9,247 nucleotides of DNA, taken from contig CAIXXI010000326.1 of assembly GCA_903923345.1 (NCBI GenBank), forward strand, positions 1 through 9,247, in the 5' to 3' direction. The stretch is from an uncultured Burkholderiales bacterium (GTDB lineage Bacteria; Pseudomonadota; Gammaproteobacteria; Burkholderiales; Burkholderiaceae_E). The translations under genes were made by a program, and so were the position numbers. Positions 1 through 6,293 of the stretch are shown here, one piece after another (the stretch's first letter is position 1; the number at the start of each line of letters is the position of its first letter). The notes under the pieces are model-generated. The model was not told the origin of the DNA. It searched no databases and was given only the letters and a program-made list of their open reading frames with translations.

Positions 1-2
1 CC

Positions 3-503
3 ATCGAGAAATACTCGCCCACCCTGGTGTCCTGGAACGGCAGCGGCTTCGACCTGCAGGTGCTCAACTATCGGTCAATGATCCATGGTGTGCAGGCGGC
101 GCGCTTCTGGGATCAGGGCGAAGACGACCGGGACTTTCGCTACAACAATTACATCGGGCGGTATCACGCCCGGCACACCGATCTGATGGACCTCATGGCG
201 CTGTATAACGGCCGCGCCAATGCCCCTCTGGATCAACTTGCGCGACTCTGCGGCTTTCCCGGAAAGCTCGGCATGGACGGATCGCAGGTCTGGCCGGCCT
301 GGCATGCAGGTCGGCAAAGCGAAGTCCGCGACTACTGTGAGACGGATGTGGCCAACACCTGGCTGCTGTACTGCCGCTTTCAGTTGTTGCGTGGTGTGCT
401 CACCCGCGAGGCCTATGACGCCCAGATTGCGCTGACCCGCGAGTCGCTCCAGGCGCTGCCTGGGCACCATTGGCAGGAGTTTCTGGCGGCATGGCCGAAT
501 TGA
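3..503 (+). CDS. PolB-type 3'-5' exonuclease, 5' end outside the window (partial)
   Basis: The frame is open from the left edge, so the start and the Exo I (DxE) motif lie upstream; 166 C-terminal residues are visible. The fragment fits the predicted 3'-5' exonuclease family related to the DNA polymerase B exonuclease domain (DnaQ-like fold, DNA_pol_B_exo2). Seen directly: an Exo II-type motif WNGSGFD at visible residues 11-17, HTDLMD at 58-63, GFPGKLGMDGS at 84-94, and an Exo III-type YCETD at 111-115, which supplies the last metal-binding aspartate. Members are about 240-260 aa, so roughly a third is missing. The expected activity is two-metal removal of nucleotides from a 3' end; the physiological substrate is not known and cannot be read from sequence. 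The stop lies 13 nt inside rlmD in another frame, suggesting co-transcription. Confidence 0.85.
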   Translation: MEKYSPTLVSWNGSGFDLQVLNYRSMIHGVQAARFWDQGEDDRDFRYNNYIGRYHARHTDLMDLMALYNGRANAPLDQLARLCGFPGKLGMDGSQVWPAWHAGRQSEVRDYCETDVANTWLLYCRFQLLRGVLTREAYDAQIALTRESLQALPGHHWQEFLAAWPN

Positions 504-1840
504 TTTCCGGGCTGCAGATCGAATCGCTCGATCTGGAGGCGCGCGGTGTTGCCCATCATGAGGGCAAGGTGGTCTTCGTTCGAGGCGCGTTGCCGGGAGA
601 GACGGTGACTGGGCGTGTCGTTCGGCGCAAGCCCCGCTTTGATGTGGCAGAGGTCGAATCGATCGAACAGTCCAGCGTCATGCGTGTTGCGCCGCGTTGC
701 CCGCATTTCAGCGTGTGCGGCGGATGCTCGATGCAGCACCTCGAGTCGCGGGCTCAGGTCGCGATCAAGCAGCGCGTCCTGGAGGATTCGCTGTGGCATA
801 TCGCTCGGATTCGCCCTGAGTCGATGCTGCCCCCGATTGTTGGCCCTGCCTTTGGTTATCGGTACAGGGCACGTCTGTCGGTGCGCCATGTGCCCAAGAA
901 GGGCGGGGTGCTGGTTGGCTTTCACGAGCGCGGATCCAGTTATGTGGCCGACATGAGTGAGTGCCATGTCATGCCCAGGCACATCTCGGATCTGCTGGTG
1001 CCGCTGCGTGAACTGGTGGGCAGCCTCTCGATTCGCGATCGATTGCCTCAGATCGAGGTCGCCCAGGGCGAGTCGGTACTGGCGCTTGTGCTTCGCATCC
1101 TGATGCCCTTGAGCGACGCAGATCAAAGTCAGGTACGAGCCTTTGCTCAGCAGCATGGCCTTGAAATCTGGTTGCAGACATCCGGGCCCGACACGATCGA
1201 ATTGTTCTGCTCACCCGCTGCAGACGGCTCGGCTCTCGACTACACGCTGCCGGAATTTGGCGTGAGGATGCCCTTCAAGCCGACCGACTTCACGCAGGTC
1301 AATCACCTGATCAACGCGGTACTAGTCGGTCGAGCGGTGCGCCTGCTGGACCCGCAACCCGACGAACGCATTGCTGACCTCTTCTGCGGGCTGGGCAATT
1401 TCAGTCTGCCGCTGGCCACCCGGTGTGCGCAGGTTCTGGGTATTGAAGGCAGCAAGACGCTGGTGGCTCGCGCCCAGGCCAACTCGATTGCCAATGGATT
1501 GGGCGAGAAGACCGTGTTTCGCGCAGCCAACCTGTTCGAGCTGACGCCCGCTGCCTGGGCTGCAGAAGGTCGGTTTGATCGGATCCTGATCGATCCGCCG
1601 CGTGAAGGGGCGTTTGCGCTTGCGCAGGCACTGTCTCAACCGGGCATTGCACGGCCTCGCCGCGTGGTGTACGTCTCGTGTAATGCGGCAACGCTTGCGC
1701 GCGATGCCGCCATGATGGTCAACGAAGGGGGCTGGGTACTGCGGCAGGCGGGTGTGGTCAACATGTTTCCGAACACCTCGCATGTCGAGTCGATTGCGGT
1801 CTTTGAGCCCGGACCGGTCCCGCTGAAAGCGGCCGATTGA
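491..1840 (+). CDS. rlmD: 23S rRNA (uracil-5-)-methyltransferase RlmD (RumA)
   Basis: This is a 449-aa SAM-dependent m5U methyltransferase of the TrmA/RlmD group, expected to modify the site equivalent to U1939 of 23S rRNA in E. coli. An N-terminal TRAM-like RNA-binding domain covers about residues 1-60. Four cysteines fit the 4Fe-4S ligands: C70, C76, C79 and C158. The SAM-binding segment is IADLFCGLGNFS (294-305), followed by IDPPREGA and VYVSCNAATLARD with nucleophile C397, and the C-terminal HVESIAVFE. The TRAM domain and Fe-S ligands argue against TrmA. I chose ATG 491 because AGGAG (475-479) sits 11 nt upstream; a TTG at 470 would add 7 residues. The start overlaps the exonuclease stop by 13 nt. 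The length is close to the 433 aa of E. coli RlmD. RlmC or RlmCD specificity is possible but less likely in this lineage. Confidence 0.95.
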   Translation: MAELISGLQIESLDLEARGVAHHEGKVVFVRGALPGETVTGRVVRRKPRFDVAEVESIEQSSVMRVAPRCPHFSVCGGCSMQHLESRAQVAIKQRVLEDSLWHIARIRPESMLPPIVGPAFGYRYRARLSVRHVPKKGGVLVGFHERGSSYVADMSECHVMPRHISDLLVPLRELVGSLSIRDRLPQIEVAQGESVLALVLRILMPLSDADQSQVRAFAQQHGLEIWLQTSGPDTIELFCSPAADGSALDYTLPEFGVRMPFKPTDFTQVNHLINAVLVGRAVRLLDPQPDERIADLFCGLGNFSLPLATRCAQVLGIEGSKTLVARAQANSIANGLGEKTVFRAANLFELTPAAWAAEGRFDRILIDPPREGAFALAQALSQPGIARPRRVVYVSCNAATLARDAAMMVNEGGWVLRQAGVVNMFPNTSHVESIAVFEPGPVPLKAAD

Positions 1841-1878
1841 TTGGCCGGGGCGACATGCTTTGCCCGGTTGGGCGGGCC

Positions 1879-1906
1879 AAAAAAAACCGCCCATAAGGGC
1901 GGTTTT
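1879..1906 (-). terminator. Intrinsic terminator for yccA, possibly bidirectional
   Basis: A perfect 10-bp stem is formed by AAAACCGCCC (1883-1892) and GGGCGGTTTT (1897-1906) around a 4-nt ATAA loop. Eight A residues at 1879-1886 become a U8 tract in minus-strand RNA, so it is strong for yccA, whose stop is 38 nt upstream in that direction. Read on the plus strand, only four U follow the GC core, so it probably ends rlmD transcripts less efficiently. Its position between two convergent genes fits both roles. Confidence 0.9.
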
Positions 1907-1944
1907 CACTTCGAGCCCGCGCTGCTTGCGCGGTCAGTGAAGGG

Positions 1945-2652
1945 TCAGTCGTCGCTGCCGCCGCCAATACCCAGCAGCGCGAGCAGGTTCGAGAACACGT
2001 TGTAAATGCTCAGGTACACGCCCAGCGTGGCCGTCACGTAGTTGGTTTCCTCACCGCGCACCACACGCTGCAGGTCCACCAGAATGAAGGCCGAGAAGAT
2101 GATCACGGCCAGAGCCGACATCGCCAGCATCAGGGCGGGCATTTGCAGCCAGATGTTGGCCACGCTGGCGAGAATGAGCAGGATGACACCCATGAACAGA
2201 AACTTGCTCATGCCGGTGAAGTCGCGCTTGGAGAAGGTCGCGACCGAAGCCATGACTGCGAAGATGGCAGCGGTTCCACCGAAGGCGGTCATGATCAGTT
2301 GAGCGCCGTTTGCCGATCCGAGCACATAACCGATCATGCGCGACAGCATCAGGCCCATGAAGAACGTGAAGGCCAGCAGCAGGGCAACACCCATGCCGTT
2401 GTTCTTGTTTCGCTCGATCCCCCAGAAAAACCCGAAGGCAACAGCCATGAACACGATGAAGCCGATGAAGGGGCTGCCGGCAAAGAACGAGAAACCGGTC
2501 TTGACGCCAATCCAGGCGCCCAGGACGGTTGGGACCATCGAAAGTGCCAAGAGGGCGTAGGTGTTCCGCAGGACCCGCTGGGCGGACTCGCTGCTCACCG
2601 CAGTGGAGCGACCAAAGGTCGAGGGGTAATGAGACTGGGGCTCGTAAGCCAT
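1945..2652 (-). CDS. yccA: BI-1/YccA-family inner-membrane protein
   Basis: This 235-aa very hydrophobic protein has about seven transmembrane segments (around 31-50, 58-78, 88-108, 117-139, 151-169, 173-193 and 205-229) after a polar N-terminal tail. It resembles E. coli YccA most: VLRNTYALLALS near 27-38 and GEETNYVTATLGVYLSIYN at 200-218 match the same places in YccA, a substrate and modulator of the FtsH protease. Wider family members (TMBIM, B. subtilis YetJ) are pH-sensitive calcium leak channels gated by a pair of aspartates. Here D193 is present, but the second position is S215, as in YccA, so a calcium-leak role is doubtful. I chose ATG 2652 because GGAG lies 6 nt upstream; upstream in-frame codons would only add a charged, non-conserved leader. 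It is a single-gene unit with its own promoter and terminator. Confidence 0.92.
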   Translation of the reverse strand: MAYEPQSHYPSTFGRSTAVSSESAQRVLRNTYALLALSMVPTVLGAWIGVKTGFSFFAGSPFIGFIVFMAVAFGFFWGIERNKNNGMGVALLLAFTFFMGLMLSRMIGYVLGSANGAQLIMTAFGGTAAIFAVMASVATFSKRDFTGMSKFLFMGVILLILASVANIWLQMPALMLAMSALAVIIFSAFILVDLQRVVRGEETNYVTATLGVYLSIYNVFSNLLALLGIGGGSDD

Positions 2653-2658
2653 GAAACA

Positions 2659-2688
2659 CTCCGATCGGAGAACGCGCGACGACCGCGC
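2659..2688 (-). promoter_or_regulatory. yccA leader with two small hairpins, one covering the Shine-Dalgarno
   Basis: The 12-bp perfect palindrome CTCCGATCGGAG (2659-2670) contains the GGAG ribosome-binding site of yccA, 6 nt before its ATG. In RNA, CUCC can pair with GGAG around a GAUC tetraloop and hide the site. Directly upstream in the leader, GCGCG (2674-2678) and CGCGC (2684-2688) form a second 5-bp stem with a 5-nt loop. The pairing is seen in the sequence. That it controls translation, or that the palindrome is instead an operator, is inference; a 4-bp stem alone is weak. Confidence 0.4.
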
Positions 2689-2694
2689 AAGCGG

Positions 2695-2723
2695 AATGTA
2701 AGGCAGGACCCTGGGCATTTCAA
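2695..2723 (-). promoter_or_regulatory. Candidate sigma-70 promoter of yccA
   Basis: On the minus strand TTGAAA (2723-2718; one mismatch to TTGACA) is followed, after exactly 17 nt, by TACATT (2700-2695; four of six matches to TATAAT, including the first two and last positions). The predicted start is near 2688, giving a leader of about 36 nt before the yccA ATG. Spacing and position are good, but the -10 is imperfect. Confidence 0.55.
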
Positions 2724-2743
2724 CCCGTTCGCGAGCAGGGTTG
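2721..2743. repeat. Inverted repeat between the divergent promoters
   Basis: CAACCC (2721-2726) and GGGTTG (2738-2743) form a perfect 6-bp dyad separated by 11 nt. It overlaps the -35 element of the candidate yccA promoter and lies about 35 nt upstream of the ndk -10 element. The spacing would suit a dimeric regulator, but a 6-bp dyad can occur by chance and I recognise no known operator. Confidence 0.3.
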
Positions 2744-2775
2744 TAGGCCCTCGCCCGGTCGTCCGGAGAGCCCTA

Positions 2776-2784
2776 TGCTAAAAT
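2776..2784 (+). promoter_or_regulatory. Candidate extended -10 promoter of the ndk operon
   Basis: TGCTAAAAT reads as an extended -10 element: TG, one base, then TAAAAT (five of six matches to TATAAT). No good -35 hexamer is present at 16-18 nt spacing, which fits an extended -10 promoter. The AT-rich run stands out against GC-rich surroundings. The predicted start is near 2791, giving an ndk leader of about 87 nt. No equally good promoter was seen at later junctions of the operon, so this may drive ndk through to yfgM. Confidence 0.6.
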
Positions 2785-2799
2785 TCCAAGTTAACTGAG

Positions 2800-2822
2800 G
2801 TGTTTTGCACAAGCCAAAACAC
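2800..2822 (+). promoter_or_regulatory. Hairpin in the ndk 5' leader
   Basis: GTGTTTTG (2800-2807) and CAAAACAC (2815-2822) are a perfect 8-bp inverted repeat around a 7-nt loop (CACAAGC). It can be lengthened by two further pairs if one G is bulged. It would begin about 10 nt from the predicted transcript start and end 55 nt before the ndk ATG. No U-tract follows, so it is not an intrinsic terminator. A role in 5'-end stability or as a protein-binding site is inference. Confidence 0.45.
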
Positions 2823-2877
2823 TCGAAAAATCAAGATTCTCAGCGCCTTTATTTCAAGCACTTTCCCGGAGTATTCC

Positions 2878-3303
2878 ATGGCCGTCGAACGGACCCTTTC
2901 CATTATCAAACCCGATGCAGTCGCAAAAAATGTCATCGGCCAGATCTATTCCCGATTCGAGGGCGCCGGCCTGAAGGTCGTCGCATCCCGGATGGCGCAT
3001 CTGTCACGAGGCGAGGCTGAAGCCTTTTATGCCGTTCACCGCGAGCGGCCGTTTTTCGGCGAGCTGGTGGGGTTCATGATCTCCGGACCGGTGATGATTC
3101 AGGTTCTTGAGGGCGAGTCGGCCATTCAGAAGAACCGTGATCTGATGGGTGCGACCGATCCCAAGAAGGCTGCGGCCGGAACCATCCGCGCCGACTTTGC
3201 CGACAGCATCGATGCCAACGCCGTGCACGGTTCTGATGGCCCTGACACGGCTCGCAACGAGATCGACTTCTTCTTTGCCGGGATGAACGTCTACTCCCGA
3301 TGA
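2878..3303 (+). CDS. ndk: Nucleoside diphosphate kinase
   Basis: Ndk transfers the gamma phosphate of ATP to other (d)NDPs through a phospho-histidine, balancing cytosolic NTP and dNTP pools. The 141-aa protein has the family's normal length and carries the whole signature: TLSIIKPDAV at the N-terminus with K11, the ERPFFGELV region (56-64), GATDPKKA (91-98), and the active-site NAVHGSD with H117. The start ATG 2878 is supported by GGAG at 2868-2871, 6 nt upstream, and by the conserved MAVERTLSIIKPDAV beginning. A GTG at 2800 would add 26 non-conserved residues that include the leader hairpin, so I rejected it. It is the first gene of the operon. Its stop overlaps the rlmN start as ATGA. Confidence 0.98.
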   Translation: MAVERTLSIIKPDAVAKNVIGQIYSRFEGAGLKVVASRMAHLSRGEAEAFYAVHRERPFFGELVGFMISGPVMIQVLEGESAIQKNRDLMGATDPKKAAAGTIRADFADSIDANAVHGSDGPDTARNEIDFFFAGMNVYSR

Positions 3304-4457
3304 CCGATTCGGCGATCAGCGAGCGCGTTGAACTGCTCGGGCTGGAGCGATCCGGCCTGATCGCCTTGTGTCGTCAGTGGGGCGAGAAGCCGTTTCGCGG
3401 TCAGCAGTTGATGCGCTGGATACATCGTCGATTTGAAGACGATTTTGGGGCCATGTCCGACCTGGCAAAAGGCTTTCGTGAACGCCTGGTCCAGAACGCT
3501 CGGGTTCAGGTGCCCACGGTGATTTCGGATCATGCATCGACCGATGGCACACGGAAGTGGCTGATCGACGTCGGGCAAGGCAACGCCATCGAGACGGTTT
3601 TCATCCCCGAGGCGAGTCGCGGAACCCTGTGCGTTTCCACCCAGGCCGGCTGCGCGGTCAATTGCCATTTCTGCTCGACCGGCAAGCAGGGCTTTGCCCG
3701 CAATCTCACGTCGGGGGAAATCGTGGGTCAGCTCTGGCTTGCCAACCGGCTGCTGGGCCGCCGGGTTTCGGCGCTGCCTGATCAGAGCGACGAAGGTGAC
3801 GCCGATGACCATGATCGTCGGGTGACGAATGTCGTGTTCATGGGCATGGGTGAGCCGCTGCTCAATTACGACGCGACCTTGTCGGCGGTGCGCATCATGC
3901 TCGACGACCATGGCTACGGTTTGTCTCGGCGTCGGGTGACCGTATCAACCTCCGGCGTGGTCCCCATGATGGATCGACTCGCCCTCGATCAGCCGGTTGC
4001 TCTGGCTGTCTCACTGCATGCAGCGAACGATGCGCTGCGTGATCGGCTGGTCCCGCTCAATCGCAAGTATCCGCTGTCGGAGCTGATGGCGGCTTGCCGT
4101 CGGTATCTGGCCCATGCGCCGCGCGATTTCATTACCTTTGAATACGTCATGCTGGATGGCGTGAACGATTCTGATCAGGATCTTGCTCAACTCATCGATC
4201 TGGTTCGCGATGTTCCGTGCAAGTTCAACCTGATTCCGTTCAATCCGTTTCCGCAGTCAGGCCTGAAGCGCTCCGGCTCGCAGCGGATCCGCGATTTTGC
4301 ACAAGGATTGAACGAAGCCGGGATCGTCACGACCGTCAGGCGCACCCGGGGTGACGACATTGATGCAGCCTGCGGCCAGCTGGCCGGTGATGTCACCGAC
4401 CGTACGCGTCTGGAGCAGCGCTCAGCCCGTACCGCAATCTTTCTGGAGCAGGCGTGA
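3300..4457 (+). CDS. rlmN: Dual-specificity RNA adenine-C2 methyltransferase RlmN (radical SAM)
   Basis: RlmN makes m2A at A2503 of 23S rRNA and at A37 of some tRNAs, affecting peptidyl-transferase function and decoding fidelity. The 385-aa protein carries the radical-SAM CAVNCHFC motif (C118, C122, C125 binding 4Fe-4S). It also has both catalytic cysteines: C111 in GTLCVSTQAGC (E. coli C118) and C358 in GDDIDAACGQLAGD (E. coli C355, the methyl-carrying residue). GMGEPLLN (182-189) is the SAM-binding GGEP-like motif. An acidic stretch around residues 160-172 (several Asp/Glu and a His) lies before the conserved TNVVFMGMGEP and appears to be an insertion relative to E. coli. No clear Shine-Dalgarno precedes the ATG, so translation probably depends on the ATGA overlap with ndk. 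Cfr is excluded by context and overall fit. Confidence 0.97.
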   Translation: MTDSAISERVELLGLERSGLIALCRQWGEKPFRGQQLMRWIHRRFEDDFGAMSDLAKGFRERLVQNARVQVPTVISDHASTDGTRKWLIDVGQGNAIETVFIPEASRGTLCVSTQAGCAVNCHFCSTGKQGFARNLTSGEIVGQLWLANRLLGRRVSALPDQSDEGDADDHDRRVTNVVFMGMGEPLLNYDATLSAVRIMLDDHGYGLSRRRVTVSTSGVVPMMDRLALDQPVALAVSLHAANDALRDRLVPLNRKYPLSELMAACRRYLAHAPRDFITFEYVMLDGVNDSDQDLAQLIDLVRDVPCKFNLIPFNPFPQSGLKRSGSQRIRDFAQGLNEAGIVTTVRRTRGDDIDAACGQLAGDVTDRTRLEQRSARTAIFLEQA

Positions 4458-5398
4458 GCCTATTTCCTTCATCGTTTTTGGCGATCGGTGATCATCTGCC
4501 GTTCAAGTCTCGCCATGCTGCGTTGATCGTGCTTGCGTGGCTTGCGTGCGCTTGTACGACGGTGGAGGAGGCCCCGCGAGTGGTTCAGGACACGCCAGGT
4601 TCGCCCGCGGTGCGGCCAGCAAGCGGCCAGCGGGGCAGTGCACCTGCGCCGGCGCGCTTTGATCCGAAGGCGTTTCAGGGTACGACGACGCCGACCACAG
4701 TGACAGGCGCCAAATCTGAAGGAGACCCGCAGCGCAGGTCTCAGATTCGCCTTGAGCTGGCCACGGCGCTCTATCAGCAGGGCAGTTTGGGGCAAGCGCT
4801 TGAAGAGGCGCGGCAGTCGGTTGCACTGGATCCTTCCTCAGCGCAGGCCTATGGCCTGATCGGGCTGATACACCTTGATCTGGATGAGCGGGTCAAGGCT
4901 CAGGAGGCGTTCAACACTGCGTTGAAGCTGACACCCGACGATTCCGAGCTGCGCAACAATTACGGCTGGTTTCTGTGCCGTACCGGTCGTTATGCCGAGT
5001 CGATCCCGGAATTCATGGCTGCGCTGAGAAATCCTTTGTACCCCACGCCGGCACGACCTTTGCACAATGCCGGTGTCTGCTCGCTGGCCAGTGGCGATCA
5101 GGCGGGTGCCGAGGTCTATTTTCAGCGAGCATTCCAGATTGATCCCACCAACCCGGTGTCGATGTACCACCTGGGTGAAATCAATCTGAAGCGTGGCAAT
5201 GTTGAGCAAGCCCGCTTCTACGCCCAGCGCTTGCTGGCCTCTTATCCTGCGAGCGCCGAGACACTCTGGTTGGCCTTGAGAGTGGATCGAAAGTCGGGCG
5301 ATCGCGACGGCTTCAACAGTTTGTCGAGTCAATTGCGCAGGCAGTTCCCGGCTTCCAGGGAAGCTGACCTGTTGTCAAAGGGGGCCTTCGGTGACTGA
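4454..5398 (+). CDS. pilW: Type IV pilus biogenesis/stability lipoprotein PilW (PilF), TPR protein
   Basis: This 314-aa protein is a lipoprotein with tetratricopeptide repeats, at the locus where Pseudomonas has pilF. PilF/PilW is the outer-membrane pilotin needed to place and multimerise the PilQ secretin. A signal peptide covers residues 1-33 or so, with a long n-region, KSRH, a hydrophobic AALIVLAWLA, then two candidate lipidated cysteines, C32 and C34. A Pro/Ala/Thr-rich linker follows (about 35-90), then about six TPR helical pairs: 95-128, 129-162, 163-196, 200-233, 234-267 and a partial one at 268-300. P. aeruginosa PilF is about 250 aa; the linker accounts for much of the extra length. 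GTG 4454 overlaps the rlmN stop (GTGA) and has GGAG 5 nt upstream. A general TPR lipoprotein role cannot be excluded if no pili are made. Confidence 0.88.
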   Translation: MSLFPSSFLAIGDHLPFKSRHAALIVLAWLACACTTVEEAPRVVQDTPGSPAVRPASGQRGSAPAPARFDPKAFQGTTTPTTVTGAKSEGDPQRRSQIRLELATALYQQGSLGQALEEARQSVALDPSSAQAYGLIGLIHLDLDERVKAQEAFNTALKLTPDDSELRNNYGWFLCRTGRYAESIPEFMAALRNPLYPTPARPLHNAGVCSLASGDQAGAEVYFQRAFQIDPTNPVSMYHLGEINLKRGNVEQARFYAQRLLASYPASAETLWLALRVDRKSGDRDGFNSLSSQLRRQFPASREADLLSKGAFGD

Positions 5399-6293
5399 GC
5401 GATCCACCCTGCCTGCGCATGCTTCAGTGACCGTTGCATCCGTGGGCGAGCTGATTGTTGCCCGCGAGAGCAAGGGGCTTTCATTGGCCGATGTGGCGCA
5501 GCGTTTGAAGTTGCATCCCAAGCAATTGCAGGCCATTGAGGCAGGCGACTGGGACGCGCTGCCGGGCAAGTCATTTGCTCGCGGCAGTGTCAGGGGCTAC
5601 GCCAGGTTGCTCGGTGTCGATGCCGAACCGCTTCTCGCGACAATCGGCGGTTTCGAGCCAGTCGAAACACTCAAGCCTTCGCCGTCCCTGGATCGAACCA
5701 TGCCGAGTTCGAGCGGATTCGGCTTCGATGGCGATCGACGCTCCAAGCGGTGGTTGTGGGCGCTGGTCGGGCTGGCCGGTGTGATCAGTCTGGCGCTCTT
5801 TTTCGGCAGCAAGGGCGACAGCCTCAATGGGTATCGCTGGTCGCTCTCGCCGCCCTCCAAACCACAAGCACCGATTAAGCCACCCGTCAGTGAAGCGCAG
5901 GTGCCATCGTCTGCGGCCGAGGTCACCAACCCGTCGCCAGTGCCACCGGCCCCGGTGATCACTGAGGCGCCATCGCCTGCCCCGACCCCGACCGATTCAG
6001 CACCGTCTGTGCAGTCTGACGTCAAGGCGCCTTTGCCTGCCGGCGCGAGTCGGGCTCAAGTGCGCCTGTCGGTCAAGCAGGACTCCTGGGTCGAGATCAA
6101 GGATGCGACCGGCAAAGTCCTGCAATTCGGCTTGGTCAAGGCAGGGCAGTCGATTGAAGTGAATGGCCAGACGCCTTACGCCTACACGATTGGCAATGCG
6201 AACCAGGCCAGCCTCGAGTTTGAAGGCCGCGCCGTCGACCTCAAGCCTGCGACCTTCGGAACCAGCAATATTGCAAAGGGGACGCTCCCATGA
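5391..6293 (+). CDS. rodZ: Cytoskeletal/cell-shape protein RodZ
   Basis: RodZ links MreB filaments to the inner-membrane elongasome. The 300-aa protein has the full family layout. A cytoplasmic Xre-like helix-turn-helix domain (about 18-85, with GLSLADVAQRLKL and KSFARGSVRGYARLLGV) binds MreB in RodZ rather than DNA. A basic DRRSKR segment precedes one transmembrane helix (about 121-138). A periplasmic Pro/Ala/Ser-rich linker (about 153-217) and a C-terminal beta domain of DUF4115 type (about 221-295, with DSWVEIKDATGKVLQFGLVKAG) follow. GTG 5391 overlaps the pilW stop by 8 nt, with AAGGGGG upstream. Its own stop overlaps ispG as ATGA. The low-complexity linker is the least constrained part. 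Annotation pipelines may label it only as a helix-turn-helix protein. Confidence 0.93.
   Translation: MTERSTLPAHASVTVASVGELIVARESKGLSLADVAQRLKLHPKQLQAIEAGDWDALPGKSFARGSVRGYARLLGVDAEPLLATIGGFEPVETLKPSPSLDRTMPSSSGFGFDGDRRSKRWLWALVGLAGVISLALFFGSKGDSLNGYRWSLSPPSKPQAPIKPPVSEAQVPSSAAEVTNPSPVPPAPVITEAPSPAPTPTDSAPSVQSDVKAPLPAGASRAQVRLSVKQDSWVEIKDATGKVLQFGLVKAGQSIEVNGQTPYAYTIGNANQASLEFEGRAVDLKPATFGTSNIAKGTLP

Noticed and set aside
413..1156. A 247-codon minus-strand open frame inside rlmD
   Set aside because: It lies wholly opposite a clear, fully motif-bearing rlmD and its translation has no recognisable domain; long antisense frames are common in GC-rich genes.
1830..1867. Small GC-rich hairpins around and after the rlmD stop (CGGCC/GGCCG and a bulged CCGGG(G)C/GCCCGG)
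   Set aside because: They are short, mutually exclusive and lack a following U-tract; the strong terminator at 1879-1906 explains the region better.
2653..2718. N-terminal extension of YccA from an upstream in-frame start at 2718
   Set aside because: It would start upstream of the predicted transcript start and skip the well-placed GGAG before ATG 2652.
2143..2781. A 212-codon plus-strand frame opposite yccA
   Set aside because: It mirrors the hydrophobic helices of yccA, giving a charged, repetitive peptide, and runs through both candidate promoters.
2800..2877. N-terminal extension of Ndk from GTG 2800
   Set aside because: Ndk proteins begin at the MAVERTLS start, which has its own GGAG; the extension would contain the leader hairpin and is not Ndk-like.
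5847..6044. Pro/Ala/Ser-rich repetitive coding stretch in rodZ as a possible DNA repeat
   Set aside because: This is the normal low-complexity periplasmic linker of RodZ; I saw no regular DNA repeat unit.
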